From NCBI RefSeq assembly GCF_006438925.1, contig NZ_RCZA01000003.1:100241-164240 (forward strand): a stretch of 64,000 bases of DNA, read 5' to 3'. The notes under the pieces were generated by a model. The model had not been told where the DNA came from. It ran no database searches and saw nothing but the letters and a program-made list of their open reading frames with translations. Of the stretch, positions 44,895 through 54,069 are shown one piece after another. The position numbers and the translations under genes are program-made. Position 1 is the first letter of the stretch; each line of letters begins with the position of its first letter. Source of the stretch: Pseudomonas mandelii. Lineage in GTDB: Bacteria; Pseudomonadota; Gammaproteobacteria; Pseudomonadales; Pseudomonadaceae.

Positions 44895-45665
44895 TCAGCG
44901 CGTCGCAACAATAAACAACCGTGGGAACGGCAGCAGCACTGAACCATCGGTCAACTGCGGATAGGCCAGCTCGATCGCGGCCTGATACTGCTTGAGATAC
45001 TGCGCCCGCTCCGCCTCATCCAGCGGATCAAGAAACGGTCGCAATCCGCTGCCCTTGAACCACTCGACCACACCAGACGCGCCGCCAGCAAGTGGATGAT
45101 GGTAAGTCGTGCGCCACACATCGACACGGGAACAGTGGGCTCGCAGCATCGAGTAATAACCACTGGCATCTGCCATCTCCGTCCGCTGCCCGGCGGCGCC
45201 CGCCAGCTTGCCAACCCATGGACCATCGGCTGCAACTTCGCGCATCAAGCGATGCGAAGGTTCGTTGAGATTGTCCGGCATCTGGATCGCCAGGCTGCCA
45301 CCTGGGGCCAGCTTGCTCGCCAGTGCAGGCAGCAACTTCGCGTGATCAGGTAACCACTGCAACACCGCGTTGGCGAAAATCACATCGAACGGGCCGTTTT
45401 CGTTCCAGGTATCAATATCAGCCGTATCGAATTGCACCTGCGGCAAGCGCTTGCGGGCGGCGGCGATCATATCGGTCGAACTGTCCAAGCCACGCACCGC
45501 GGCATTGGCGAAGCGCTCAACCAGCAACTCGGTTGAATTGCCGGGGCCGCAACCGATGTCGATTGCCGAGCGTGCGTCCACAGCAGGGATCGCGGCCAGC
45601 AGGTCACGGGCGGGACGTGTGCGTTCATCTTCAAAAGCGACGTATTGTTTGGCGGACCAACTCAT
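44895..45665 (-). CDS. tam: Trans-aconitate 2-methyltransferase
   Basis: A 256-residue SAM-dependent methyltransferase. The SAM motif is [13 protein letters not shown] (about residues 36-48), followed by DSSTDMI and [16 protein letters not shown]. The N-terminus [21 protein letters not shown] matches Tam of enterobacteria, which methylates trans-aconitate formed from cis-aconitate. ATG 45665 is taken for this match and has a site GGAGAAC. Confidence 0.88.
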   Translation of the reverse strand: MSWSAKQYVAFEDERTRPARDLLAAIPAVDARSAIDIGCGPGNSTELLVERFANAAVRGLDSSTDMIAAARKRLPQVQFDTADIDTWNENGPFDVIFANAVLQWLPDHAKLLPALASKLAPGGSLAIQMPDNLNEPSHRLMREVAADGPWVGKLAGAAGQRTEMADASGYYSMLRAHCSRVDVWRTTYHHPLAGGASGVVEWFKGSGLRPFLDPLDEAERAQYLKQYQAAIELAYPQLTDGSVLLPFPRLFIVATR

Positions 45666-45767
45666 TGCGTTCTCCTGTCGGTGCGTTGTCATGGGCAGGG
45701 CAGATAACAGTTCGCTACGATACGCCGACCGATGTGCTCTGCCCTATCCGACCTATGGCGAAAGATG

Positions 45768-46097
45768 TCAGTTGACCCAACCCCCTCGTTGCCAATACCA
45801 GCCATTATTACGCTGCTCCCAGTGGGGATGCACATAACGATAGCCCGGTCGTTCCGGCACCCAGTGGCCATGAACAGCGACATAACGCCCACCTTCCCAA
45901 CGCCAGTATCCTCGGGACCAGACGTACCCCGGACGCGCCACAGGCTCTACTTCGATTACGCGTTCCGGTGGCGGCTGCGGTGCAATGACTTCAACGTACT
46001 CATGCTGCACCGGACGCCGCTCATGAACGACCCGCTCCTGCACACAGCCGGACGCTGCGAACATCACCGCCAATAACGCCATATAACGTAACCACAT
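45768..46097 (-). CDS. YXWGXW-repeat lipoprotein
   Basis: A 109-residue putative lipoprotein with lipobox AASGC (Cys18). The mature part has repeated aromatic units, e.g. GYVWSRGYWRWEGGRYVAV, GHWVPERPGYRYVHPHW and GWYWQRGGW, typical of the YXWGXW-repeat family of envelope proteins. Function unknown. Confidence 0.82.
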   Translation of the reverse strand: MWLRYMALLAVMFAASGCVQERVVHERRPVQHEYVEVIAPQPPPERVIEVEPVARPGYVWSRGYWRWEGGRYVAVHGHWVPERPGYRYVHPHWEQRNNGWYWQRGGWVN

Positions 46098-46331
46098 GCT
46101 GCCTCCTCAGGCTTGACCGCCGCATTGAGTGAATCAGCAAAAATCCCCCCTTTTCCAGCCACGCTCCTGCTTGGCTAATTGATCTTGTAGCAGGTCGTAT
46201 CTGTCTATTACCTGAACTTGTATGACTTGGCACCGACATAACAACGAGAATTTGAATGAGCATTTTTTATCGCAAAATCTTCTGAAGTCATAACCAAACC
46301 GACCGTTCGTCGAACTAGAAGCCAAGCAATT

Positions 46332-46359
46332 TTGACAGCCTAAAATTCACATCTATAGT
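46332..46359 (+). promoter_or_regulatory. Strong sigma-70 promoter for the PixA-like genes
   Basis: TTGACA at 46332-46337, a 16-bp spacer and TATAGT at 46354-46359. A start near 46366 would leave a leader of about 170 nt before the gene. Confidence 0.7.
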
Positions 46360-46365
46360 CCAATC

Positions 46366-46537
46366 GCGGCCCGTCGGAAGGAACCCGAACCCGTTAGTTT
46401 GCACGCAAGGAGCAAGGCCAGCTCATGCCCGTGACAGGTGGGTTCCGCCCGTAGTGTGTTCGCAACGGCCGTAAGGCAAGCAAGCGTTGTTTTGCCTGGA
46501 AGATGCCAGGCATTCACTATGAACAAGGAGCTTTACT
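46366..46537 (+). promoter_or_regulatory. Long structured leader of the PixA-like gene
   Basis: About 170 nt of GC-rich untranslated leader. It contains inverted segments such as AACCCG.../CGGGTT-like pairs around 46382-46450 and the hairpin TGCCTGG (46493-46499) with CCAGGCA (46506-46512), 12 bp before the AAGGAG ribosome site. Known riboswitch families are not recognised. Confidence 0.5.
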
Positions 46538-47041
46538 ATGTCTCGAGTCACGGATGTACTTGTTTCAATCGACACTGAAACCATTCTGAAAAACTACCCG
46601 AACATCAGCAAAAACCCTGCCTCGCCGACGTTAATCGACGTCAATCATGTGTACATGGTGACCAATCAGAACAACGTGGTCAGCGGCCAGGCCGGTGGCG
46701 AACTCAACTTGAAAGCCCAGGTAGGCGACTTGATTCGCTGGCGTGAAACCAGTCTGTCGCAGAGCTTCGAGACTGCAGTGATTTTCTACAAGTTCATCGG
46801 CAATGTCGGCAACGACTTGATCTCCACACCCACGCCCCGCAAGGCTACAGCGTGCGTTGCCGTTCCCAACACCAGCAACCCGTCGGTGCCTAGCTGCCAG
46901 AAAGTCGACAACCATTACTGGTCTTCAGAAACACTTTCATGCGGCAGTGTGACCTACCACTTCCACTTCCTGATCGTTGATCGCGACTGCAAGATCGTAG
47001 GCTGCTGCTCGTGGGATCCGTTCATTACCATCCGTAACTGA
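46538..47041 (+). CDS. PixA/AidA-family inclusion-body protein (copy 1)
   Basis: A 167-residue protein resembling PixA, the crystalline inclusion protein of Xenorhabdus, and AidA of Burkholderia and Ralstonia. Family features: VLVSIDTETILKNYPN near the start, VYMVTNQNNVVSGQAGGEL, and DNHYWSSETLSCGSVTYHFHF near the end. No signal peptide, so it accumulates in the cytoplasm. Several cysteines (SCQK, SCGS, GCCSW) are near the C-terminus. A paralogue follows after a hairpin. Confidence 0.85.
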   Translation: MSRVTDVLVSIDTETILKNYPNISKNPASPTLIDVNHVYMVTNQNNVVSGQAGGELNLKAQVGDLIRWRETSLSQSFETAVIFYKFIGNVGNDLISTPTPRKATACVAVPNTSNPSVPSCQKVDNHYWSSETLSCGSVTYHFHFLIVDRDCKIVGCCSWDPFITIRN

Positions 47042-47048
47042 CGATGAC

Positions 47049-47074
47049 CAGGCCCCTTGGAGACAAGGGGCCTG
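47049..47074 (+). terminator. Intercistronic hairpin between the two PixA-like genes
   Basis: A perfect 10-bp stem CAGGCCCCTT (47049-47058) and AAGGGGCCTG (47065-47074). There is no T run, so it more likely protects the first message or reduces read-through. Confidence 0.6.
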
Positions 47075-47162
47075 CCGAGTTCGTTGCCGCTTCGGCCGGG
47101 ACGGGATGTCTTGCTTGAGCCGATGCGGCTGCCGTCTTGAATCAACATCATGAAAGGAATCC

Positions 47163-47705
47163 ATGATGACTTCTGAACCGATTGCCTCCCCCTCGATGAG
47201 TATCGCGCCAGCCAATAATGTGCTGCTGATCGTCGATGTCGAATCACTGCTTTCACGCTATCCGCAACCCAGTCTTGAGCCGAAAAATCCGACCGGGATT
47301 GAGGAAGGCTTCATCTTTTCCATCAGCGGTACAAATCTCACACAAAGTACAATTAATGACAGCCCAATGACGCTTGCCGCAAATAACGGAAAGAACTTTC
47401 AAATCCGTGGCAGGACCGTCAGCTTGCTCGCCGAACACAGCGTGGTGTTCTACGAGATGTCTGTCGGTGATGCCGGGGTACTTTCACCGCCTGAACTGGT
47501 GGTCCACGCAAACCTGACAGTCCCCGCACCCGATCCCGAAAACCCGACCCAACCGGGCAGCCACACGGCCGATGATCATTATTGGCACTGTACGCAATTG
47601 GCGGCTGGGGTAGCGGCGTGCGAACTGAAATTCATGCTGATCAATAAAAGCTGCGAGGCATTGGGGTACTTCAGTTGGACGGTGGACGTGAAGTTGGCGG
47701 AGTGA
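47163..47705 (+). CDS. PixA/AidA-family inclusion-body protein (copy 2)
   Basis: A 180-residue divergent paralogue of the previous gene. It conserves VLLIVDVESLLSRYPQPS, the middle segment VSLLAEHSVVFYEM and DDHYWHCTQLAAGVAACELKFMLI. An N-terminal extension of about 20 residues is Ser/Pro-rich. ATG 47163 and 47166 are adjacent; AAGGA fits the first. Same transcription direction and probably the same operon. Confidence 0.83.
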   Translation: MMTSEPIASPSMSIAPANNVLLIVDVESLLSRYPQPSLEPKNPTGIEEGFIFSISGTNLTQSTINDSPMTLAANNGKNFQIRGRTVSLLAEHSVVFYEMSVGDAGVLSPPELVVHANLTVPAPDPENPTQPGSHTADDHYWHCTQLAAGVAACELKFMLINKSCEALGYFSWTVDVKLAE

Positions 47706-47719
47706 ACAGAAATCCAAAA

Positions 47720-47742
47720 AAACCGGCCTCAAGGGCCGGTTT
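47720..47742. terminator. Bidirectional terminator
   Basis: AAACCGGCC and GGCCGGTTT form a hairpin with a T-rich right side and an A run to the left, between convergent genes. Confidence 0.88.
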
Positions 47743-47765
47743 CTTCTGCCAATCGATCATCGTGG

Positions 47766-48851
47766 TTAGTCGTAATATCCAACAGTCTTCTTCAAGTGAT
47801 CTGAGTATTCGTAGATATCGTCTATCGAGTTTATTGCGTGCCGGGTTTCATTTTTCTCTTCGTCAAATATGCCGATGTATTTTTGTGAACGATTGAAGTG
47901 CAGACGACAGATCGGTTTGCGGTTGTTGTCGTCGAGCAGAATGCCGAAGTAGCTCTGGGTGTCGCGCTGAACAATCCGCTTCGCATCGACAACAGACCGA
48001 ACGACGGCACGGACGATGTGATACCCCTCCAGTTCTTCCAGCGTTGTCAGAACCTTGTCCTCTGACTCGTCTCGCAAATCCGGCTGCTCAGCACCACTGG
48101 AAGAAGCCGGCAAAGAGGCTAACGCGGGTTGAATAGCACCGCTCATGGCCGACTTGAGCCTGTCGTTGATTTGGTCGTTGAGAAACTGCACCACGGCCTT
48201 TCTCGTTAGCTCATAGAACTGTTCACGGACCTTCTGAGTAATCACCCCGTCGTATACACGCGACGCGAACACCTTCACAAAGTCGTCATCAGGCTTGCTG
48301 ACCTGCGAAGCAATGACCTTTTTGATTTGGCTGACGTACTTCAGCTCACCTGCGGCGCTAATGATCGAATCCACATCGAAGGCTGACTTGGTGAGCTTGA
48401 CCAATTCGGGGACGGAATACTCGTCGATATCCAGAAGGTCGAGTTCAAGAAATGGCTTCTCATCCATCTTGTTGGGTGCATCCAGGTCGGTGAAAAACTT
48501 GTAGACCTGACCGTTGGTAAGGATAGAGATTCGGGCGCTGGTGACGTGGAAGTAGCGAAACAACTGGGAGGCGTGATTTATGTGCAACGGCTCGCCTATT
48601 TTTTTGCACTCGATGAGGATTTGAACCTCCCCCCCCTTCATGATTGCGTAATCAATTTTTTCTCCCTTTTTCGTTCCAATGTCGCAAACGAATTCGGGGG
48701 TCACTTCGGTCGGATCGAAGACATCGTAGCCCAGCACCGTGCTGATAAATGGCATGACAAACGCGTTCTTGGTCGCTTCTTCCGTCTTAATGGCAGCGCC
48801 TTGCAAACGAACTTTGGCGGCTAAGCTTGCTAACTTTTCGAAGAATTCCAT
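47766..48851 (-). CDS. Lone HsdR-N-type nuclease-like protein
   Basis: A 361-residue protein with an N-terminal type I restriction R-subunit-like domain. PD-(D/E)XK residues are visible as D67 (KIDYAI), E81 and K83 (LIECKK), followed by the QxxxY motif near residue 94 (QLFRYF). No helicase motor follows; the C-terminal part (about 290-361) resembles small DNA-binding or regulatory domains and includes CRLHFNRSQKYIGIFDEE. No hsdM or hsdS is nearby. Start ATG 48851 gives the conserved N-terminus FEKLASLAAKV. Function, defence or otherwise, is not known. Confidence 0.82.
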   Translation of the reverse strand: MEFFEKLASLAAKVRLQGAAIKTEEATKNAFVMPFISTVLGYDVFDPTEVTPEFVCDIGTKKGEKIDYAIMKGGEVQILIECKKIGEPLHINHASQLFRYFHVTSARISILTNGQVYKFFTDLDAPNKMDEKPFLELDLLDIDEYSVPELVKLTKSAFDVDSIISAAGELKYVSQIKKVIASQVSKPDDDFVKVFASRVYDGVITQKVREQFYELTRKAVVQFLNDQINDRLKSAMSGAIQPALASLPASSSGAEQPDLRDESEDKVLTTLEELEGYHIVRAVVRSVVDAKRIVQRDTQSYFGILLDDNNRKPICRLHFNRSQKYIGIFDEEKNETRHAINSIDDIYEYSDHLKKTVGYYD

Positions 48852-49174
48852 GAGTGGCCTCTTACCTGGTTTCGATCCGTGAGATTGCATGCTGGCAAAT
48901 TGACTGCCATTGATACTAGTCACAAACCCGCACAAAGAAAGATTCCAGCCAAGAATTGAGAACCGCCTAGATTTCTTCTACCCAGCTCTCGTTCAATCTG
49001 TCTTTGACATCACCAAGATCGCAGCCTTCGGCAGCTCCTACGCCGACCATATTCCAATGTAAAAGGTATCAAGCTCAGAAAACCGTTTTTTCAGCGGGCA
49101 CAGATAAGTAATTAGAATTTCCAACACGCCGTCGCTGTCTGAAAATCAGGCGCATCCCTATAAGGAACACGGCT
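48852..49174. other. Intergenic region with a repeat remnant
   Basis: 323 bp without a gene. The only recognisable element is a single arm of the second repeat family at 49015-49041. The promoter of the nuclease-like gene must lie here. Confidence 0.5.
49015..49041. repeat. Single arm of the second repeat family
   Basis: AAGATCGCAGCCTTCGGCAG and following CTCCTAC match the arms at 28316 and 54561. No opposite arm is nearby. Confidence 0.8.
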
Positions 49175-49585
49175 ATGAAATTCGCAAAAGTCGCTCAGAA
49201 ACTTGCCCTGTGGGCGGGCAGCCCCAAGACGTTCATGGGGGCGATCATTCTGATTTTTCTGTGGGGTCTGAGTGGGCCGATTTTTCACTTCAACGACACT
49301 TGGCAACTGATCATCAATACGTCGACCACCATCATCACCTTCCTGATGGTGTTCCTGATCCAGAACACCCAGAACCGCGATACGGATATTTTGCATTTGA
49401 AGGTCGATGAGTTGCTGCGGGTGACGAAGGAGGCGCAGAACGCGATGCTGGGGCTTGAGGCGCTGGACCTCAAGCAGTTGGAAGCGCTGAGAAAGCAGTA
49501 TCGGCAACTTGGCGAGGGCCAAACGATTTCCCTGGACGGGACCGTCGTCCAGGAAAAAGGTAAGCAGGATTTGAATGAATGCTGA
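49175..49585 (+). CDS. Low-affinity iron permease-family protein
   Basis: A 136-residue membrane protein with two spans (about 20-37 and 44-63), then a cytosolic helix. The conserved pattern FLIQNTQNRDTDILHLKVDELL identifies the low-affinity iron permease family. Actual iron transport has not been shown for most bacterial members. Confidence 0.85.
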   Translation: MKFAKVAQKLALWAGSPKTFMGAIILIFLWGLSGPIFHFNDTWQLIINTSTTIITFLMVFLIQNTQNRDTDILHLKVDELLRVTKEAQNAMLGLEALDLKQLEALRKQYRQLGEGQTISLDGTVVQEKGKQDLNEC

Positions 49586-49631
49586 TCGGGATCATCGCGG
49601 GTGGCCCGAGGTCACCCGCGTACTTCGTGGG

Positions 49632-50135
49632 TTAGCGACTGGCTTGCAGCGCCTTGGCCATTTGCAGATGGCTCTGCAATTTTGGCAGGGTTTCTTCGGC
49701 GAAGGCTTTGATTTCAGGCACGTCGGTGGTCTGCGCTGCCTGTTGAAGCTGTTCGATGGCTTCCTGGGTGGTTTTCACCTGACTGGCCGCGTAGGCCTGG
49801 TCGAAGCTGGCGCCGTCCTGCACTTGCGGCATCAAGGCTTTGGCTTTATCGACTACCTCTTCGCGCGGGGCCACCGGCAAATCCAGCTGCTTGGCGATTT
49901 TCGCCAGATGCTGATTGGCGGTGGTGCGGTCGTTGATGACGACGATGGTGTAGTCCTTGACCTCTTTGGATTCGGTTTTCTGGTGCGCCAGGCGGCTGGC
50001 TTCGATATCGGCCATGCCTTTGGCCGATGCATCGTTAATGAATTCGGCGGGGGACTGGGCAAAGGCACTGCAGGCAAACAGGCCCAGTAACGTAGCAAAA
50101 CTGGCATTGCGTAATCGGGTGGCCATCCGGCTCAT
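49632..50135 (-). CDS. DUF4142 periplasmic protein
   Basis: A 167-residue exported protein with signal peptide (residues 1-26, ending CSAFAQ) and a helical DUF4142 domain (ferritin-like bundle), with FINDASAKGMADIEASRLA and YTIVVINDRTTANQHLAKIAKQ. Function unknown; members are often stress-induced. GGAGG-type site before the ATG. Confidence 0.88.
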   Translation of the reverse strand: MSRMATRLRNASFATLLGLFACSAFAQSPAEFINDASAKGMADIEASRLAHQKTESKEVKDYTIVVINDRTTANQHLAKIAKQLDLPVAPREEVVDKAKALMPQVQDGASFDQAYAASQVKTTQEAIEQLQQAAQTTDVPEIKAFAEETLPKLQSHLQMAKALQASR

Positions 50136-50162
50136 GGTCGCGCCCTCCTCCTAAAAAATTCA

Positions 50163-50183
50163 AACGGGAGCTTACGCTCCCGC
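50163..50183 (-). terminator. Terminator of the KGG gene
   Basis: GGGAGC-TTAC-GCTCCC; on the minus strand it is followed by TTTGAATTTTTT. Confidence 0.8.
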
Positions 50184-50208
50184 CTCTCAATCAAAACTAC
50201 CTTCACCG

Positions 50209-50367
50209 CTACTTCGATTTCTGACCACCTTTGCGGCCCATATCGGGTTTCGCAGGGTCTTTATCGACGGTCGTGGTGGTAGTTTTCCCACCTTTGCGAC
50301 CCGCTTCAGACGCCTTCGTTCGATCGTTGGCGAAGTTTCCCGAGTTCGAGTTTCTTGAATTAGGCAT
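50209..50367 (-). CDS. Small KGG-domain stress protein
   Basis: A 52-residue protein starting MPNSRNSNSGNFANDRTKAS and carrying two GRKGG repeats (residues 23-27 and 44-48), typical of the KGG (YciG-type) family of general stress proteins. It is too short for many gene finders. It has its own terminator and lies between DUF4142 and the cyclase gene. YciG homologues belong to RpoS-dependent stress sets. Confidence 0.85.
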   Translation of the reverse strand: MPNSRNSNSGNFANDRTKASEAGRKGGKTTTTTVDKDPAKPDMGRKGGQKSK

Positions 50368-50484
50368 GATTCTCTACCTCTTGGTGATGATCGCGGCGAG
50401 CAGGAGCCCGCATAGAATCAGAATTTCGATCACCGCAAAGGTTTAGAAAAGTTGAAATCGCCGCGACGAACGGTGGCAGATTTT

Positions 50485-51834
50485 TCAGGTCCCGAGGCGT
50501 TGATGATGTTGGCGCTTGACGGCGTACATGGCCTCATCGGCATGCCGGAACAACTGCTTTTCTTCAGTGCCGTCGTCGGGGTATCGCGCAACGCCGATAC
50601 TCGTCTGGATGATCAGGCTGTGGCCGTCCAGACGCAGGGGCTGAGCCAAAACCTGTCGGATTTTTCCCGCTACGCTGTCGGCGTCTTCCGAAGCGTGGAT
50701 GCTGTGCAACAACACTACAAACTCATCACCGCCGATGCGCGCCACCGTGTCGGTTTCTCGCACGCAGCCTTTGAGACGATTGGCGACAGCCTGCAGCAGC
50801 ATGTCGCCGACCGCATGACCGTGGGTGTCGTTGACTTGCTTGAAGCGGTCGAGGTCGACGTACAGCAGTGCCATTCGGCCGGAGTCCGCCCGCGCCAGCG
50901 TCAGAGAATCTTTAAACCGGTCACGGAGTAACTCTCGGTTGGGCAGCTGAGTCAGTTGGTCGTACTGGGCCATGCGCTGCAGTCTGGCATGCAATTGCTT
51001 GCGCTCAATCGCTGTGGCGACCTGGGCGCAAACGTATTGCAGCAGTTCCTTGTCCTGCTCGGTGTAGCGCTCACCACCGGGCACGCTTTTAACAATCAGC
51101 GCACCGATGGTGCCGTTTTGTGAACTCAACGGCACACCCAGCCAGCAAGGTGAATGCCGGCCCGCGACCAGCGCCTCAAACCCCGCCGGTGGATTGTCCT
51201 GATCCGGGGTCAGCAGAATCGGCTGGCCGCTGCGAATCACCTCGGCGCAGAGACGTCCGGTGATCGTTCCGGGCTGCTCGGGTTGCTGCTCATGGTCGTT
51301 GACGTGATAGGGGAAATTCAGCTGTGCACAGTGTTCGTCATACAACGCCACGGAGAAATTCAGCGCCGGCAGCCATTCACCGATGATCAAATGGACGCGT
51401 TTGAACAGCGCCAGTAAATCTTCCGCCGCGTGGGCGGCTTCGGAAATCGCATACAACGCCGCTTGCCGGGATTCGGCCTGCTTGCGTTCAGTGATGTCGC
51501 GCGCCACGGCGATTCGCAGTTGGTCGACCTCCGACCAGCGCGCCGACCAGAGAATGTGCACCACTCGGCCATCTTTGCGCAGGTAGCGGTTTTCGAAATT
51601 GAGCTTGGGGTCGCCGCCCATGATCTCCTGCGCGGCATCGAGGGTGCGCTGACGATCGGCGGGGTGCACCAGATCGATCATCGACTGGCCGATCAGCTCT
51701 TCGGGGGTATAACCGAAAATACGCTCGCAGGCCGCGCTGACAAATACGAAGCGACCTTGTTTGTCGACCGCACAGACGGCGTCCAGCAAGAGATCGATGA
51801 AGCTCGCCAACGGCGCGGAATTTCTGGTTGCCAT
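50485..51834 (-). CDS. PAS-GAF-GGDEF diguanylate cyclase
   Basis: A 449-residue cytosolic protein with PAS (about 10-130), GAF (about 135-275) and GGDEF (about 285-445) domains. The active motif is GGDEF and an RxxD inhibitory site (RETD) is present, so it should be an active, product-inhibited c-di-GMP synthase. It has no membrane segments. Chosen start ATG 51834 (MATRNSAPL). Confidence 0.9.
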   Translation of the reverse strand: MATRNSAPLASFIDLLLDAVCAVDKQGRFVFVSAACERIFGYTPEELIGQSMIDLVHPADRQRTLDAAQEIMGGDPKLNFENRYLRKDGRVVHILWSARWSEVDQLRIAVARDITERKQAESRQAALYAISEAAHAAEDLLALFKRVHLIIGEWLPALNFSVALYDEHCAQLNFPYHVNDHEQQPEQPGTITGRLCAEVIRSGQPILLTPDQDNPPAGFEALVAGRHSPCWLGVPLSSQNGTIGALIVKSVPGGERYTEQDKELLQYVCAQVATAIERKQLHARLQRMAQYDQLTQLPNRELLRDRFKDSLTLARADSGRMALLYVDLDRFKQVNDTHGHAVGDMLLQAVANRLKGCVRETDTVARIGGDEFVVLLHSIHASEDADSVAGKIRQVLAQPLRLDGHSLIIQTSIGVARYPDDGTEEKQLFRHADEAMYAVKRQHHQRLGT

Positions 51835-51919
51835 AGTGCGGTGAGCGTGCCCGGCCAATGCAGCAATAAAGAATCTTCCCTGCCCCATCAGTACAACTGA
51901 CGCCTCCTTGCAATCAGCC

Positions 51920-52558
51920 TCACGCCTTGTTCGTCACCAGCCCCGGTAATGCATGCGCCAGGGCATTGATGGCGAATCCGATAAACATCACCCCACACAG
52001 CCGGGTAATCGCCAGTTCATGGCGTTGATACAAGGTACGGACCTGTCGCGCACCAACGATCCCGATGAGGATAGCGTAGGCCAAAAGGCCACCGACGAAG
52101 CTCAGGACAATCAGCCACGGCAGCATCGACCAGTGCAGCAATTCGGCACGGCTGGACAGCAGCGCCGTAAAAGTCGCTACCGCCACCGGGTAAGCCTTCG
52201 GATTGGTCAGGCCAAACAGAATGCCGTGCCAGAACGGCTGCCGCGCCGGGCCTTGAGGGGCTTCGTCACTGCTGCGACGAGCGCGAACCGCGCGCAGACC
52301 GAGCCAGAACAGGTACAGCCCACTGAGTACTCCCAGCACATCGAATGCGGTACTGCCGATTTCCCGCGCACCGACAATCGCGATCAACGCAGTGCTGCAC
52401 CAGACCACATCCCCCAGCAAATGCCCGCAGAGAAACCCCGCCCCGGCCCTCCGACCACGCGCCGCACCAATGCCAAACACCGCCAACACACCCGGCCCCG
52501 GCGTGATGCCGTAGATAAAGCCAGAGGCGAGAACAGCCATTAGCAGCGATGGGGTCAT
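51920..52558 (-). CDS. LysE/RhtB-family exporter
   Basis: A 212-residue membrane protein with six spans. It has the family motif GITPGPGVLAVFGIGAARGRR in the first loop and LFGLTNPKAYPVAVATF in the fourth span. It probably exports an amino acid or related small metabolite; substrate unknown. Confidence 0.9.
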   Translation of the reverse strand: MTPSLLMAVLASGFIYGITPGPGVLAVFGIGAARGRRAGAGFLCGHLLGDVVWCSTALIAIVGAREIGSTAFDVLGVLSGLYLFWLGLRAVRARRSSDEAPQGPARQPFWHGILFGLTNPKAYPVAVATFTALLSSRAELLHWSMLPWLIVLSFVGGLLAYAILIGIVGARQVRTLYQRHELAITRLCGVMFIGFAINALAHALPGLVTNKA

Positions 52559-52623
52559 CGGAAAGTCCTTTTGAACTACTTGGTGAATGGGCGCAAGTCT
52601 ATCTCAGGTCCACGCGCATCGAC

Positions 52624-53040
52624 TTACTGATCGTCGAAGAACTTCATTCCCGCATAGGGTCGCCCACGACAGGCTGCCAGCCGTGACGCCAGGTCACCGA
52701 CATGGGCTTCAAGCTTGTGGCCGTCCGGGTCGAGGAAATAGAAGGAGGCGCCTTCACTGCGATTGTCGCGCCATTCCTGCACGTTGACGGATTGCAGGCG
52801 TTCGACGAACAACGGGAAATCCGATGCGCTGATGCCGAAGGCGTAATGTGTGTAGTCGGCGGCGGGTTCGGATTTGCGCAGTGGATCAAAGGAAAGGCAC
52901 ACCCACAGACCCGGCAGCGAGAGATAAGCGCCGGTGTCCCACGTGGCTTCAAGCTGAAGTTGCAGCAGATCGTGATAGAACGCCACGCTGCAGTTCAAGT
53001 CGGTGACGGCGAGGGTCAGGTGGTTGAGGCCAGTGAGCAA
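52624..53040 (-). CDS. fosA: Glutathione transferase FosA (fosfomycin resistance)
   Basis: A 138-residue vicinal-oxygen-chelate metalloenzyme that adds glutathione to fosfomycin. Metal ligands are H7 (TGLNHLTL), H65 (DYTHYAFG) and E111 (HKLEAHVG), one position later than in P. aeruginosa FosA. The best start is TTG 53040: it gives the family N-terminus LTGLNHL and has GAGGT 6 nt upstream. The longer ATG reading frame lacks support. It lies 10 bp behind a LysR gene and may share its transcript. Confidence 0.93.
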   Translation of the reverse strand: MLTGLNHLTLAVTDLNCSVAFYHDLLQLQLEATWDTGAYLSLPGLWVCLSFDPLRKSEPAADYTHYAFGISASDFPLFVERLQSVNVQEWRDNRSEGASFYFLDPDGHKLEAHVGDLASRLAACRGRPYAGMKFFDDQ

Positions 53041-53050
53041 TTTTTTTACC

Positions 53051-53992
53051 TCAATCGTTAATTGATGAGCCAGTGGTTTGGTAGCCACGCACTATCCCCT
53101 CCCCAATCCGCCCATTCAACCAGTTCAAAGCCTGATCCCCACCCCGCCGCTTGTGCCAAACCAACACAAACGTAAACGACGGAATGTGAAACGGCGGCGG
53201 GACCACGATCAACGACTGCTCATCGATGTTCAGCAACCCTCGGGAAGCAACAGTAAGAATCAGATCAGTGCCACTGATGAATTCCGGGGCGACGCTCCAG
53301 TGCGGCAGGCTGATTGCCACGCGACGGCGTTCTCGCAGGGCTGTCAGGGCCCGTTCGATTTCCGGGGTGCCGCTGCCGCGCATTTCCAGCAGAACATGGG
53401 GTCGGGCAAGGTAGGTCGGCAAGTCGAGCACGCCATCGGCGGGCAGGCTGTTGCGGTCTGCCAGACAGGCATAGTGCTCTTCGAACAGCGGGGTGCTGCG
53501 CAACTCGTTCGGCAACTCTGGAAAGACGCCTACCGCTACGTCAATGTCGCCGTTGAGCACCCCCTCGAGCATGCCTTCGCGGCTGGCATGGCTGATTTGC
53601 AGATCGATGCCCGGCGCTTCCCGGCGCAAGGTCCGTATCAACCCCGGCAGGACGATTGCAGCGCCATAGTCGGACATCGCCAGTCGAAACGTGCGCTTGG
53701 CGGTGGCCGGATCGAAGGTATTCGGTGCCAGCAGCGATTGCACTTGAGCCAGGGCTTCGGCCAATGGAGCCATCAACTCCAGGGCTCGCGGGGTTGGCAC
53801 GAGGCTGGCGCCCGCCCGCACCAGCAAAGGATCGCCAAGCAGATCACGCAACCGTGCCAACGCATGACTGACGGCCGGCTGACTCAGGTGCAAGCGCTCG
53901 GCGGCACGGGTCACGTGTTGTTCGCTGAGCAAGGCGTCGAGGGTCACCAGCAAATTGAGGTCGACGCGCCGAAGATCATTCATCTGATGCAT
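53051..53992 (-). CDS. LysR-family transcriptional regulator
   Basis: A 313-residue regulator with an N-terminal winged helix ([22 protein letters not shown]) and a C-terminal inducer-binding domain. An in-frame ATG 3 codons later (53983) is an equal start. It is upstream of fosA on the same strand and divergent from the YdcZ-type gene at 54070, so it may control that gene or fosA. Confidence 0.9.
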   Translation of the reverse strand: MHQMNDLRRVDLNLLVTLDALLSEQHVTRAAERLHLSQPAVSHALARLRDLLGDPLLVRAGASLVPTPRALELMAPLAEALAQVQSLLAPNTFDPATAKRTFRLAMSDYGAAIVLPGLIRTLRREAPGIDLQISHASREGMLEGVLNGDIDVAVGVFPELPNELRSTPLFEEHYACLADRNSLPADGVLDLPTYLARPHVLLEMRGSGTPEIERALTALRERRRVAISLPHWSVAPEFISGTDLILTVASRGLLNIDEQSLIVVPPPFHIPSFTFVLVWHKRRGGDQALNWLNGRIGEGIVRGYQTTGSSIND

Positions 53993-54069
53993 GTTCTGGA
54001 TAGCTATTTGGAATTTAAATCTGCGCGACGAATACTTTAGAGTCCAGCAAAACCTGTTGGAGAATCTTC

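Noticed and set aside
38038..49200. Genomic island integrated at tRNA-Gly
   Set aside because: The accessory genes after the tRNA suggested it, but I see no integrase and no repeat of the tRNA 3' end, so attachment sites cannot be supported.
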